From: Onthophagus taurus
Taxonomy: Eukaryota > Arthropoda > Insecta > Coleoptera > Scarabaeidae
Direction of reading: 5' to 3'
Assembly (NCBI RefSeq): GCF_036711975.1
Contig: NC_091966.1
Coordinates: 8,625,501 to 8,689,500 of the forward strand
DNA length: 64,000 nucleotides
The position numbers and the translations under genes were made by a program. Shown here one piece after another: positions 34,209 through 45,132 of the stretch. Below the pieces are notes generated by a model. The model saw nothing but the letters and a program-made list of their open reading frames with translations, searched no databases and was not told where the DNA came from. Every line of letters starts with the position of its first letter. Position 1 is the first letter of the stretch.

Positions 34209-35674
34209 TTAATTTTTTTTTCCATAAAAAGTTAATTTGTTTCTTACTTTAATTTCGTTTAATATTTTATTTAGCTGAAGTTGGATAATTACGGAACACT
34301 CTATATCTGTAAGCTTACCGACAAAGCTGTTTGTGTAGACATAATATAAAAAGGACCAACGCTCAAAGTAAGTGGTTTTTGCGCTCTCATCATAACAAGC
34401 ATCAAACTCTTCTTTACGGATGTGGTGTAATTCATCCAATCGCTGTCCCAAATAGCTGAAGCTATACCGATACTCTTGAAATTATACACAATTTAAATAG
34501 AAATGACGATAGTTTTGGTGAAGAAAAGTTTACCTCGAGAATGATTTCGTTGGCGTGCCAATAAAATAAAAATAATTGGACAAACATTGCGCTTAAATAT
34601 TCTAAAACGAATAGCTGTTGCCAACCAAATCCAACCTAATAATATAATTGAAACAAAAAAAGATTACAAAATCAATAATTACATACAACAACAATTTGTA
34701 TTCCCAACATAGCCATTTGAAGTGATGCTACAGAAAAATCGAACAACATTAAAATTCTCATTGCACTATCCAACGTTTTAATATATCTAAAAAAGAAAAG
34801 TCAATGTGTTGTGCTAAATTTAAAAACAAATTAAACATTACTTGATTATAATTTTATGCATTCTTACACAATATCCAATTGTAATAACGATAGCTTCTTC
34901 TAACGGAATACCAGCATTTTTCGCCAAGTTTTCAGCCAATCGTCTCGAATTTCTAAACGAATACTGCAAAATTTTGATTTGTCCAATAGCAAAAGTCATC
35001 AAACCAACAAAGAGAATATCTGTTGAAACTGTTAAACTCCCACCAGCCATCCCAGCTAACATATGATAAAGATAAGCGATCGGATAATATTGAAATCGAT
35101 TAAATGGGAACCAAGTTATAAACGGTAAAGGTCTCATTTCGTAACCATCACCATCATACTCCTTTACATAATCATCGGAAATTTGAATTAAAATCGGAGA
35201 AACATAAAAAGGTAAAACGGTGATACCACCGACCCATATTAATAATCTATCGGCTTTGTAATTCCATTTAACATGATCGTAATAAATTTCCTTTAAATCG
35301 TTGTTTTCGTATGATAAAATTCGAGTTTCTGTCTCTTTAATTTGATCGATTAATTTCATTATTTTCGGCCCACCACAAACTAAAGCTTTACAAATCGTAT
35401 CTGAGTAAAGTAATGAGACGCCTAGTATCGAAACGACGTAAAATGGGCCGTAGCTTAAATTCGTTAGAATCTCCATGTATTGGGTTATTACAAAACACAT
35501 CAAATAACCCACTACCAGCTTTGAATAAATTCGGTTATAGATAAAAGATAAAAATTTGTTTTTAAGTTTTAAATCGTAAGCACCCACAACGTACATACAT
35601 TGCAAATTTATTTTTAAGTGAATGTGATTATCCATTTTATTAATTTCCTCGTAACTGAATGTTGATTCTATCAT
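34209..35674 (-). CDS. Odorant receptor (7tm_6), 5 exons
   Basis: Insect odorant-gated channel subunit that would partner Orco in the dendrite membrane of olfactory neurons. Exons: 35674-34842, 34786-34687, 34635-34534, 34474-34319, 34274-34209. They total 1257 nt (418 aa), in phase and of normal OR length. Several hydrophobic segments are visible. The late exons carry the family signature: GWQQLFVLEYLSAMFVQLFL then FYWHANEIILE, then SAIWDSDW, and KKSLMLVMMRAQKPLTLSVG followed by PFYIMSTQTAL. The last exon is short (LNKILNEIK ... KKN) behind a 44-bp intron; reading through that intron would give an early stop. The usual aromatic YSYF-type motif in the tail is weak. There is no frame damage, so the gene is probably functional; which receptor subfamily is unclear. 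Confidence 0.9.
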
Positions 35675-35901
35675 TTCGGTGGTTTTATAAAGGTTTTAGC
35701 GGTGAATTTTTTAATAGATAATTGATAAAAGCGGGGTTTCGCAGAAGGTGTAATTAAAACTGGAGAATTGTTTTTAATAATAGGTTAAAGTATGTAATTA
35801 ATTGATAAATACAAAATCTTTTTCAAAAAAGACGTTATAATTAAATTTGAACTTTAATTTGAACTAATTCATTGATTTTCCTTTTTTCTAGGGTTTTAAT
35901 T

Positions 35902-36954
35902 ATGGATGTCGCAACTTGTCTTCGAGCACATAGCAACAATGAATCGGCTGAATTCCAGAGTTGCTCATCAGATTCTGACGGAAAAAGCGATTTAGATGAA
36001 GATTATTATCAGAATTTACCTCCGCCTATTCCCGGAGAAACTCTTTTATCCTCATCTATTTCAATTAATAAATCTTTAATGCAAGGTAAAAACATCAAAA
36101 TTAAGGATGGTAGAATCTAAGAGGACTGCTACATCCGTGACGTCACCCTTCCGCCTCGAAATATCAGTCGTGACACACCTCAATATCATCTCCTTATCAT
36201 AATCAAATTTGCTGACTGAGTGTGACACGTGATATAACGTATTGGTCCGATACTGACGTCATTTTCTGGATTACAAAAGAACAAAGGATTAGATTCTACT
36301 GTCCTTGCATCAAAATAATATATTTTATTATCATTCTAAATCATTTTAGAATCCAGACCAAAACTATCATCTTACAGTGACATATTGAAGTCATCACCAC
36401 AAGAAAAATCATCGGATTGGACTCCAATTAAGAAGAAAAGAACGAAGAAAAAAAATGAAACGAAAAATGACAAATTATCTCAATCTCTTTCGAATCTTTC
36501 CCTTAACGAAGGACGTCCCCAAATTTCAACGCCGATTCGTAATCATCAAAACGAGAAACTGTTGCTTGATACGAATAAGTTATCGAAAATAGTACGTGAG
36601 GAAGTAAAGAAGCAGTTTGATGAATTAAAATCGGAATACGAATTGAAGCCGAAAGTTGAGAAGAAATCGGTAGAAAATGTCGCAAAGCAAAATCTTGTTG
36701 CAGCTCAATCAAAACTTGCAAAACCGGTTCAAAATAGTAGTGGGAGTGTTCGTCAAGGCGATGGTGAGAACGTTTTAGTCGAGAAAAAGAAGATTAGGAA
36801 AATACTTAATTATATAGATAATGTAGAACAATGTATGAAGGCTATCGTGAAAAGTCAGGACTTTAAGAGAAAACCGGAAGAGCATAGAAGGATGCAGCAT
36901 TGTTTAGAATCTTTAAGATATGCGTATGTAAGTTTAAAACAGATTCAAGATTAA
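35902..36954 (+). CDS. Unrecognised two-exon protein, 262 aa
   Basis: Exons 35902-36085 and 36350-36954 (789 nt) join in phase at CAAG/GTAAAA and TCATTTTAG/AATCC. An acceptor-like TTTTTTCTAG ends at 35891, so a 5' UTR exon probably lies upstream. The protein starts MDVATCLRAHSNNESAE, with an acidic Ser-rich stretch and a PPPIPGE motif. A Lys-rich segment follows (KKKRTKKKNETKNDK), then a probable coiled coil (IVREEVKKQFDELKSEYELK). The C-terminus (residues ~205-262) is helical and well ordered in appearance: VEKKKIRKILNYIDNVEQC, then RRMQHCLESLRYAYVSLKQI. I do not recognise the family. Codon use and splice phase indicate a real gene. The basic segment suggests a nuclear or RNA-associated role, but that is a guess. 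Confidence 0.75.
36111..36298. mobile_element. 188-bp MITE in the intron of the unrecognised gene
   Basis: TAGAATCTAA at 36111-36120 and TTAGATTCTA at 36289-36298 are exact inverted ends. The left part (GGTAGAATCTAAGAGGACTG, then a TGACGTCAC site) recurs at 61191-61265 inside another element. No ORF. Confidence 0.6.
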
Positions 36955-37035
36955 AACAATTTTACTTTTTTTTTTTGAAAATATTGTTTTTTTTATATTC
37001 CTTGTTTATCAAATTTGCAAAAATAATTAGTTATT

Positions 37036-38949
37036 TTAACACGTTGGCTGCCATGAGGATCACTGGTGCTCCTCAGAAAAATTTCACTAATATGCCACGA
37101 AGATCACAGTGGATCCTCAAGTCGAAACAAGTTTTGAGGTTAGTTCCTGAATATTTTCTTCACTTTCTGTTATTTATAACGACCAAGTGCTGAAGTGATA
37201 ATTAGAATTTATTTATAATATTACAAATTTCATCATGGATTCCAAACCTAGACCCAGTGGTGTAACTAGACGTAAGCCTATAAAAAAATTGAAAGAATAT
37301 GAACTTGCAGCCGCACTTGAGAATGATGATGATTCTGAAGGAAGCTTATTCTCATCATCCTGCTCAGAATTGGAGGTGGATGATGAGTCATCGGACTCTG
37401 GAGATGAAGTGGATCTTGAAACGTCAGTTCAAGAGGAAACGGAAGAATGGCAAGAGATACGTGTGGACAAATTACCACTTCATATACAGTTTTTAGACTC
37501 AGAATCATACAAAATTGATGACATTGATACACAAAATCAAGAAAGTGTAACTGCCATGCAGATATACCGGAAGTTTTTTGTTGCAGAAGTTTTGAGTGTT
37601 ATTTTTCGCGAAAGAAGTAAAAATGCTGCAATTACTATTCAAAACAGTCGACCAAGTCACTCGGCCAGAATATGTGCCAGGAGAAATGATAGCTGTTGAT
37701 GATACAATGATTTCTTTTCGTGGCCGATTATTATGTAGACAGTACATTTCCAACAAAAGCCACAAGTATGGAGTGAAAACGTTCAAGTTGTGCAATCCAA
37801 TTGGATATACATTGAGCATGTCAGTGTATTCTGGACAAACAGTTACTGGACTAAAGTCTGCTGGACTTGCTGAAAGAGTAGTTATGGAACTTGCAGAACC
37901 ATATTTATCTGAAGGAAGGCTTATAGTAGTGGATAACTTTTATACACCAGTGCCATTGGCAACTTCACTTTTACAGAGAGATACCCTTTTATTAGGTACC
38001 CTCAGGAAGAACAGAAAGTACTTACCAAAGGATATCACGGCAAAAAAACTAAAAAATGGTGAAGTGGTTGGTAAACAAAATTCGAAAGTAATTGTCGTTG
38101 AAAAGTGGAAGGACAAACGCGATGTTTACTTCCTAAGCACAAAACATACTTTGGAAAAGATGACAACTGGACGAATAAACAGGTTGGGAGAGGAAGTTTG
38201 TAAGGCAGTTGCTGTTTTAAAATACAACAAGGGCAAGCAAGGGATAGACCTTTCAGACCAAATGTCAAGTTGTTTTACGCCCTTGAGAAAAACCATCAGA
38301 TGGTATCACAAAGTAGCTTTTGAGGTTCTATTGAATACTGCTATAGTCAATGCGCTTTTCATTTACAATCATTTTCACAAAAGGAAAATTCATATTGCCC
38401 CATTCAGGGGATGCTTGTACTTGAGATGCTAGGTATTGAAAAGAATGACGTTACACCAAAACGTTCAGATTCCCTGAAACACAGCTTAGTGCAAAGTGAA
38501 GAAATGGATAACAACAATCGGTAAAAAAGAAGATGTACAAATTGTTACGCAGAAGCTGCAAAAGAAGGACGTTCAGTGGCACAAAAAAAGGAAAATTAGT
38601 TTCCACAAGATGTTATGTTTGTGACAAGTATATGTGTCTTCCATGTTTTACAAAGCTTCATTGAAAAGGCAAAGATAATAAAGATAATTTTTGTAATTCA
38701 AGATCTCATTGCACTTGAGTAATCCTGGTGATCCTCATGGCACTAAAGTAAAACAGTTGTTACTGCAGTGCTATGAGGATCACCGGTGAACTCACCTTTT
38801 TTTGCTTTCTATTCATATATACCATTTACATGTAAAAGAGATGTCGTTTTTCAAAAAAGAAACTCTAGTGTACCATTTTTTTACAGTGGCCCCTAGGGAA
38901 TTACTTAATTGGTTGTATGGTGGCAGCCATACAAATTTGGCACATTAAT
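37036..38949 (+). mobile_element. Defective piggyBac element
   Basis: A TTAA at 37036-37039 is followed by CACGTTGGCTGCCATGAGGA. At the right, GGTGATCCTCATGGCAC (38728-38744) is the inverted subterminal motif. GGCAGCCAT ... CACATTAA (38932-38949) may be the outer end, so the right limit is approximate. The transposase is in two overlapping frames. An acidic N-terminus is open at 37235-37699 (MDSKPRPSG ...). A catalytic part is open at 37596-38432 with all three aspartates in context (AVDDTMISFRG, VVDNFYTPVPL, GIDLSDQM). Sequence between the two parts is missing. A further frameshift near 38400 separates the Cys-rich tail (CTNCYAE, CYVCDKYMCLPCF). Confidence 0.85.
37596..38432 (+). pseudogene. 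piggyBac transposase catalytic fragment
   Basis: A 278-codon open frame, the longest preserved part of the element. It holds the DDD catalytic triad of the DDE_Tnp_1_7 domain. It lacks its own start and the upstream third of the domain, and loses the Cys-rich tail by frameshift, so it is not a complete transposase. The catalytic residues look unaltered, which suggests fairly recent loss or selection on a relative elsewhere. Confidence 0.85.
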
Positions 38950-39535
38950 ATCTTTCAATCGTATTCAACAACAATATTTAATTTAACAATTTCGTGTTGA
39001 TTGTAGTTAAATCAAATATTTTTTGTAAATTTGCTACATTTTTGCACAAAATATTAATTGTTTATGATCAAGATGGTTGTTAAATTGTACACTTATTTAA
39101 CGCTTTGTTGAGTAGTGATTTTAGCTACCCACCATAAAGGTAATAATACAGTCATAGACGTCATCATTGAAAGTATGCAACCAATATCACAGTATTGGTA
39201 TTACAACACCAATTACTCACATAATTTTGTCATATATGCATAGTCGATTTGTCCAAAGTATTTGACAATGTGCGATTGCAAGACCCATTGAGTCAGACCA
39301 TTCTTATTTAAGTTATTAATAGACTTAAAATGGGCCAAAAGAAAATCTTTGATAAAAACTGCGATAATTACTAACTCTGAACTACATATTATGGCCTGGC
39401 TATTCGCAGAACTTTATCAGGAACATCAAACCCAACGGATCAGAGAGAAAGGAAGAAGAAGAAAAGCTAATTTTAATTAAATTTCCATTAAACTTAGTTG
39501 TTTTGCTAATAATGAACATGTTATCAAAAATCTAA
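38950..39535. other. Gap with a short RT scrap
   Basis: At 39231-39290 the plus strand reads ICIVDLSKVFDNVRLQD, an RT A-motif (VDLSKAFD). The rest is AT-rich without features. Confidence 0.45.
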
Positions 39536-39541
39536 AAGTAC

Positions 39542-39733
39542 TTAATACTTATTTGGGTGCCAAAGCCGCAAAGTATTATGTTCAGTTGGGTGACGACTGA
39601 GAGAATTGTAGCCGAGGCACGGAAATGGTTTTCTTTCGAAGCGATGGAAAGATAATATTTTCTCTTCATATTCTTGTGGCATTTTCTGAGCTATTTTGGT
39701 TTTGGTCCGTATACTAAGTCCATGACACGTCAT
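39542..39733 (-). pseudogene. Possible pogo/Tigger-type transposase scrap
   Basis: The minus strand reads GLSIRTKTKIAQKMPQEYEE followed by KILSFHRF, similar to the linker after the CENP-B-type DNA-binding domain in pogo-like transposases. After that the match is lost, probably by frameshift. Weak evidence; of interest only because pogo-like MITEs are abundant nearby. Confidence 0.35.
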
Positions 39734-39739
39734 ATATCT

Positions 39740-40255
39740 GTAACATCAACCAACTCTACCCTTAAATTCTATTAGTTAAGTCTATTAAATTCCACTGTAG
39801 CGCCAGCTTACAAGCTTCTATTTATCATTTTTGCATTAATTCCAATGCTATTTTGACGGTGTTCTTGTATCTATTTCAATACGTCTAGTTTTAGCCATTT
39901 GGCATTCAGTCTTCTATTTGCACATTTAACTAATCGCAAAGTGATTTTTTCTATTAGTGGAGTGCTGAAATGCCGCTCAAATGCTACTCTGTTTTCATGT
40001 TCTTCAGCATATGCTATACTTTCAATTTATAGCCCGCATCATATGAGTACCTTTTATTTTTTCCATTACGGAACTAGCTACTAACAAAGATATTGTACTA
40101 TTACCAACAACAGTATTAACAAGTTTGTGAATCCCCGCAACTTATAGTTGTTACATCTTGAGATGTTTTAATTTATTATAATGATTTTAAATATTATTGT
40201 AATCTTGGCAAAATAGTTTTTGAAAATCACAAATGTTACATATCAAATTACAACA
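39740..40255. other. Non-coding gap
   Basis: Nothing recognised. Confidence 0.35.
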
Positions 40256-40259
40256 AAGC

Positions 40260-40860
40260 GTTGTCTACTCAATCCAATTCTCCAAGTCTCGCTATCCTGC
40301 GTATCCTCTACCTTGAGTTGTTTCTCTCGCATTGCCTTTGGATTGCCTTTATTCCAGGATATCCTCGGTCTTCCACGTTTCTTCGTAGTTGGCGGAACCC
40401 ATTTAAATAACTTCGTCGGCCAGCGGTTGTCATTCCTGTAAACCTCTTACTTTGATTCTATCTATCACTGTTAACGTTGTTTTCATGCGATTTCGAATTT
40501 CGTCATTAGTTATTCATCGCATTCTTGACACCTTGGCGATTCTTCTCAAATAGTCCATCTCGAACGCCTGAAGCCGTCTTTCTAGATCTGCGTTTACTAC
40601 CCATATCTCACTACCATAGCCTAGGACGGACTCTACTAGTGTACTTCCTAGTCCCTTTTTAGTTCCTCTTCTTATGTTGAAGATTGTTAAAGCATCCTAG
40701 AATTTTTCTGCTTTCAGTTATTCTATGTTTTATCTCTCTTTCCCCTATACCATTCCTATCTACAATTACTCCCAAATTCTTAAATTCCTCAACTTGATTA
40801 ATTATTGTGTCGTCATTAATTAATATTTGAAATTTGGGATCGCTATTAATCACTAGATAA
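40260..40860 (-). pseudogene. LINE RT C-terminal fragment
   Basis: Minus strand: INQVEEFKNLGVIVDRNG and REIKHRITESRKILGCFNNL (open at 40853-40659). Then, in other frames, EIWVVNADLERRLQAFEMDY, RMRRITNDEIRNRM-like sequence and a KRRGRPRIS-like block. These are the thumb and C-terminal motifs of a LINE; stops and shifts break it. Confidence 0.65.
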
Positions 40861-40869
40861 ATTCTAAAT

Positions 40870-43320
40870 CATATGCGACCTTCACCAACATTACCTGGTT
40901 ATTCGTATATTATAATGAAAAAAAGATTCAAGCTTGTAACTTGGACTTTGAGACTTTGTAACTTGGAATACACAGAGTATAGCACTAAAACAAACACAGA
41001 TGATAGATGTGAGGAACTAGAAAACTATTTTTAAATTTGCTCAGGTGTCTATAAATCAGAATGTTATTTTTAATAATTTAATAAATGTAATTAATTTTAT
41101 TTGGAAGAAAAGGGTATATATTTAAAAAATGAAATTCAACAATTTACATGTATAATATATTTATGTAATTCTGTTATTGATTTGACTGCACTGCCGTCCA
41201 GGCCTTACAACAAACATTTACAAGAAATTCAGCAACACCTTCCATTTATTTTTTATCTCAATAGAAGTTTCACTTCATATTCGGTTTTTTTAATTATCAT
41301 ATAATCAACAACAATGGCACTCTGTACATGTACGTGTAAAATAATATATCTATATATATTCATTTATTATTTATAATTATGTATAATATAGCTGTACATC
41401 TTTTAGCATTGTTTTCATTTTTTTTGTTATATTTATAATTTCTGTATAATATAGATAATATTTTCCCATTTTTATTTTTTTTTTAATTTTAAATTTACTA
41501 CAATTTTATTTTCTTTATTAATTGCAGTTTTTTGAATCAAATTACTTTTAATTATCGTTATTCGTTTAAATCATTTACTGCGGAATAATAAATCATTTTT
41601 TTTTATATTCAGTAAATCTACGTTCGAAGGCACTTCTTTGTAACAAATTTCTCCTCCAGAAACAACAACATATTTTTTGTTTTCGTTTTTGTTTTGTTTT
41701 TATACAGGACGTGAGATTACACAATAATAACCAAAAACCGCACGTTTACTAATTATTTTATAAATTAAGTAACGAATCCCAAGTTTAAAAATGTAAAAAA
41801 AAATCAATCGACATGATTCGTTACCCGCACACCAAGTCCATATTTTTTAATTAATCCAAATTAATTAATTAATTAATTACAAGTTCGCGCCATACATTTT
41901 TTACATTTTTTTTTTCTTATAGAAAAGGGAAACCTACACCGATGACTAGTGCAGAGATACTGGCAGCATTTTCGTATGTAATGCAAGCGGTTTTTTTTAT
42001 TCGTTTACAATAAGAACGGACAAGTGAGGTACATGTAGGTTGTAACGACTTTATTTTACGCTTGCTTTTTATTATTATTTGAAAAAATCACAAGTTTCCT
42101 TTTTGTTTTTTGTTTTCCTGTGTCATCGAGGTTATATTTAAAACGTGTGGAGTAAAAATATTTAAAAATAACTTTATATATTCTTGAATTAGTAAAAATT
42201 AAGAACTTAAAATTCCCCGGATATTCAAATTACACATCTAGAGAATATTTAAATATAATCTCGATGGCCTTTGTTTTGTTTATCAATCACTTTACATTTA
42301 TTTTTAATTTTTCTTTTCGGAGGGAACTGTCACTAAAACCCACATACAAATTTACTGTTATCACAGCCAAGAATTCACGAAAAAATAACGTACAACATTT
42401 TGAAACAAAAAAAAGCTTAAAGAATTCTTACCAGTAAAGTACTTGTATTAGTACACAAAGTAGTAGTACACGGTACACAATTTTTTTTTTTAACAAATTA
42501 CATTTTTTCTATGTTACATAACAATTATTATTATAAAAACGATTACGTCATCCTTAAATCCGGACGAAGTGTGTGTGTGCTTTTAAAATTTTAACAATTA
42601 CAAGACAGATCTTTAAAAAAAGATTTTCAAAAACAAAAAATTGGTAATTCAACCAGGTTAAATTGATAATTTCGTAAAAAAACATTAAAATATTATATTG
42701 TGCGCGTTTTTTTTAAATTATTTAAAGTAAAAAAAATTTTTTTTAACTTCTTTTGCTTCCGCAAAGAAAAGAAAGCAAATATTTATCACACCTCTTTCAT
42801 GAGATCAGTGGTGATTTACTGAAATCCAATTCGTCGTCTCACCTGATTCCTCTACATTTATTATAATTTTTTTTTAATTAATTATTTTTTTTTTTTCACT
42901 TAAAATAGATTGTTCGCAATTAAAACGATTTCTTATTTATATCACTTGTCATAATACTCCGGTTCAACTTTTAAGCACGGTCGTCTCCCCGTAAACCCAC
43001 AGAGATTTTTTTTTTAATTCTTTTTTTATTTTTAGAAATAATCCCAATTCAATTCTCCATGCATTTTTAGAAACACAAAGATATATGCGCGTTTTTTTTG
43101 TATAATATTGTCATGTATACCGTTTCAATTTCTATCTTTAATTTATGGATTCATTGCACACGCGATTTCATTATAAAAAGACTACTTTATATTTCTACGT
43201 TGGGTATTCCCCACGTAATTTTGAAACAATTTATTAAACAGATTCTCTTTGTATCTGACTGAAATCCCAATAAAGGACAAGAAATTTTGAAAATTCTGTG
43301 TAATCTTGTAGTAAAAGAAT
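40870..43320 (-). other. AT-rich region, probable distal 3' UTR of Ataxin-1
   Basis: About 2.4 kb without coding signal and with many poly-T tracts on the plus strand. It lies directly downstream of the Ataxin-1 stop codon (45133) apart from one inserted MITE and shows no sign of another gene. Long 3' UTRs are usual for this family. The UTR assignment is an inference; its end is unknown. Confidence 0.35.
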
Positions 43321-43324
43321 TATA

Positions 43325-44702
43325 CAGTAAAACCTCGATATAACGGACTTCGAATATAACGGGCAAATATTTTTAAGTTATACTATTAATATTATTTATT
43401 TAAGATGATATCAATACATTTAAATATAGATGTTAGAACTCATAGATAGAATCCAACTCGGGTTATTCCATACTCATAGATAAACTTGTGGTATTCCCCC
43501 AGTTGTCTATACAATTTATAAATCAAGAACATTAGAAACATTCGGGTTTAGCCGTCTTATGACGTACGGCTAAACCCGAACGTTTCTAGTTCTAGTGTTA
43601 GTTCCAGTTTTCGTTCTGACATCAAAACTAACACTAAACCTAGCATTAAAAACATTCGGGTTTAGTCATCTTAAGAGACATGTGACTAAACCCGAATATT
43701 TCCAGTTTTAGGTCTAGTGTTAGTTCTAGTTTTCGTTCTGACATCAAAACTAACACTAAACCTAGCACTAGAAACATTCGGGTTTAGCCGTCTTAAGAGA
43801 CATGCGGCTAAACCCGAATATTTCTAGTTCTTGGTGTAGTGTTAGTTCTAGTTTTCATTCTGACATCAAAACTAACACTAGACCTAGCACTAGAAACATT
43901 CGGGTTTAGCCGTCTTAAGAGACATGTGGCTAAACCCGAACATTTCTAGTTTTAGGTCTAGTGTTAGTTCTAGTTTTCGTTCTGACATCAAAACTAACAC
44001 TGGACCTAACACTAGAAACATTCGGATTTAGCCGTCTTAACAGACGAGTGGCTAAACCCGAACGTTTCTAGTTTTAGGTCTAGTATTAGTTCTAATGCTA
44101 GTATTAGTTCTAGTTTTAGTTGTAATTCAGCGCTAGATTGTTGTATATTTTTCATTGAACTAAATGTAGAACTAACACTAGACGTGGATCTAATACTAGA
44201 CCTAGAACTAGAAACATTCGGCTTTAGCCGTCTTAAGAGACATGCGGCTAAACCCGAATATTTCTAGGTCTAGTGTTAGTTCTAGTTTTGTTCTGACATC
44301 AAAGAACACTAGACCTAGCACTAGAAACATTCGGATTTAGCCGTCTTAACAGACGTGTGGCTAAACCCGAACGTTTCTAGTTTTAGGTCTAGTATTAGTT
44401 CTAATGCTAGTATCAATTCTAGTTTTAGTTGTCATTTAACGTTAGATTGTTATATATTTTTCATTGAACTAAATCTAGAACTAACACTAGACGTAGATCT
44501 AATACTAGAACTAGAAATATTCGGCTTTAGCCGTCTTAAGAGACGTGTGGCTAAACTCGAACGTTTCTCCACTTCTAAGTGTAGTGTTAGTTTTAGTTGT
44601 TATTCGACGTTAGATTGTTGTATATTCTTCCTTAAATTTGATCATTTATCATATAACGGACACTCTCTTCCCCGTATAAATCCGTTATATCGAGATTTTA
44701 TT
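43325..44702. mobile_element. Pogo-like MITE, copy 2, with hairpin array
   Basis: CAGTAAAACCTCGATATAAC directly after TA at the left; TCCGTTATATCGAGATTTTA at the right. The interior is an array of alternating palindromes from about 43530 to 44600 (see the separate repeat entry). There is no coding capacity. The element lies between the Ataxin-1 stop codon and the AT-rich tract below it, so it may be transcribed in that gene's 3' UTR. Confidence 0.8.
43530..44600. repeat. Array of ~122-bp units, each two hairpins
   Basis: The phrase CATTCGGGTTTAGCCG recurs, with the TTCGG core at 43541, 43655, 43777, 43899, 44021, 44217, 44330 and 44520. Four consecutive spacings are 114, 122, 122 and 122; two longer ones (196, 190) contain an extra TTGTTGTATATTTTTCATTG block. 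Each unit has one hairpin (GGGTTTAGCCGTC ... GGCTAAACCC) around a TTAAGA loop and a second (CTAGTGTTAGTTCTAGTTTT ... inverse) around a GACATC loop. The same phrases appear at 10.6, 53.1 and 61.4-61.9 kb. Confidence 0.85.
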
Positions 44703-45132
44703 TATTTATATTATTATTTAAATAGAAATATAAAGTGTCCATCATTTTTTACATAAAGGTGTCCCAAATTCTTTCAATAATTTTAAGACTCCTAATTACA
44801 ACAGTACCGATCGGAATACCTAGTTATTTTGATTAAAAAAACTTCTCACTCCCTTTGCATCTCTAATCAAATATTGTCTAATTACACATTTAATAGCACC
44901 ATTGCGGAGAAGCTCTACTATCAACAATACGACAAAAACACCGCTTTCTTTCATATTTTATCCCCCTTCTTAACGACTGAAAATCAAAAATTAGGTAAAA
45001 AATCAAGCGGAAAAAAAACAGCTGCGGTTGTTCTCGTCTTCTACCGATTTGTTTCGTACAACTATCTACAAATAGCGTTAACGATAATAACTATTATATC
45101 TACACGAGGAGGCCCCTGCCGTCTGACCGATG
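44703..45132. other. Proximal 3' UTR of Ataxin-1
   Basis: Non-coding sequence just after the Ataxin-1 stop on the minus strand. No other feature seen. Confidence 0.45.

Noticed and set aside
43500-44650. CRISPR-like regular repeats
   Set aside because: The spacing is regular but the spacers are also repeated and palindromic, the host is an insect, and the array lies between pogo-like TIRs.
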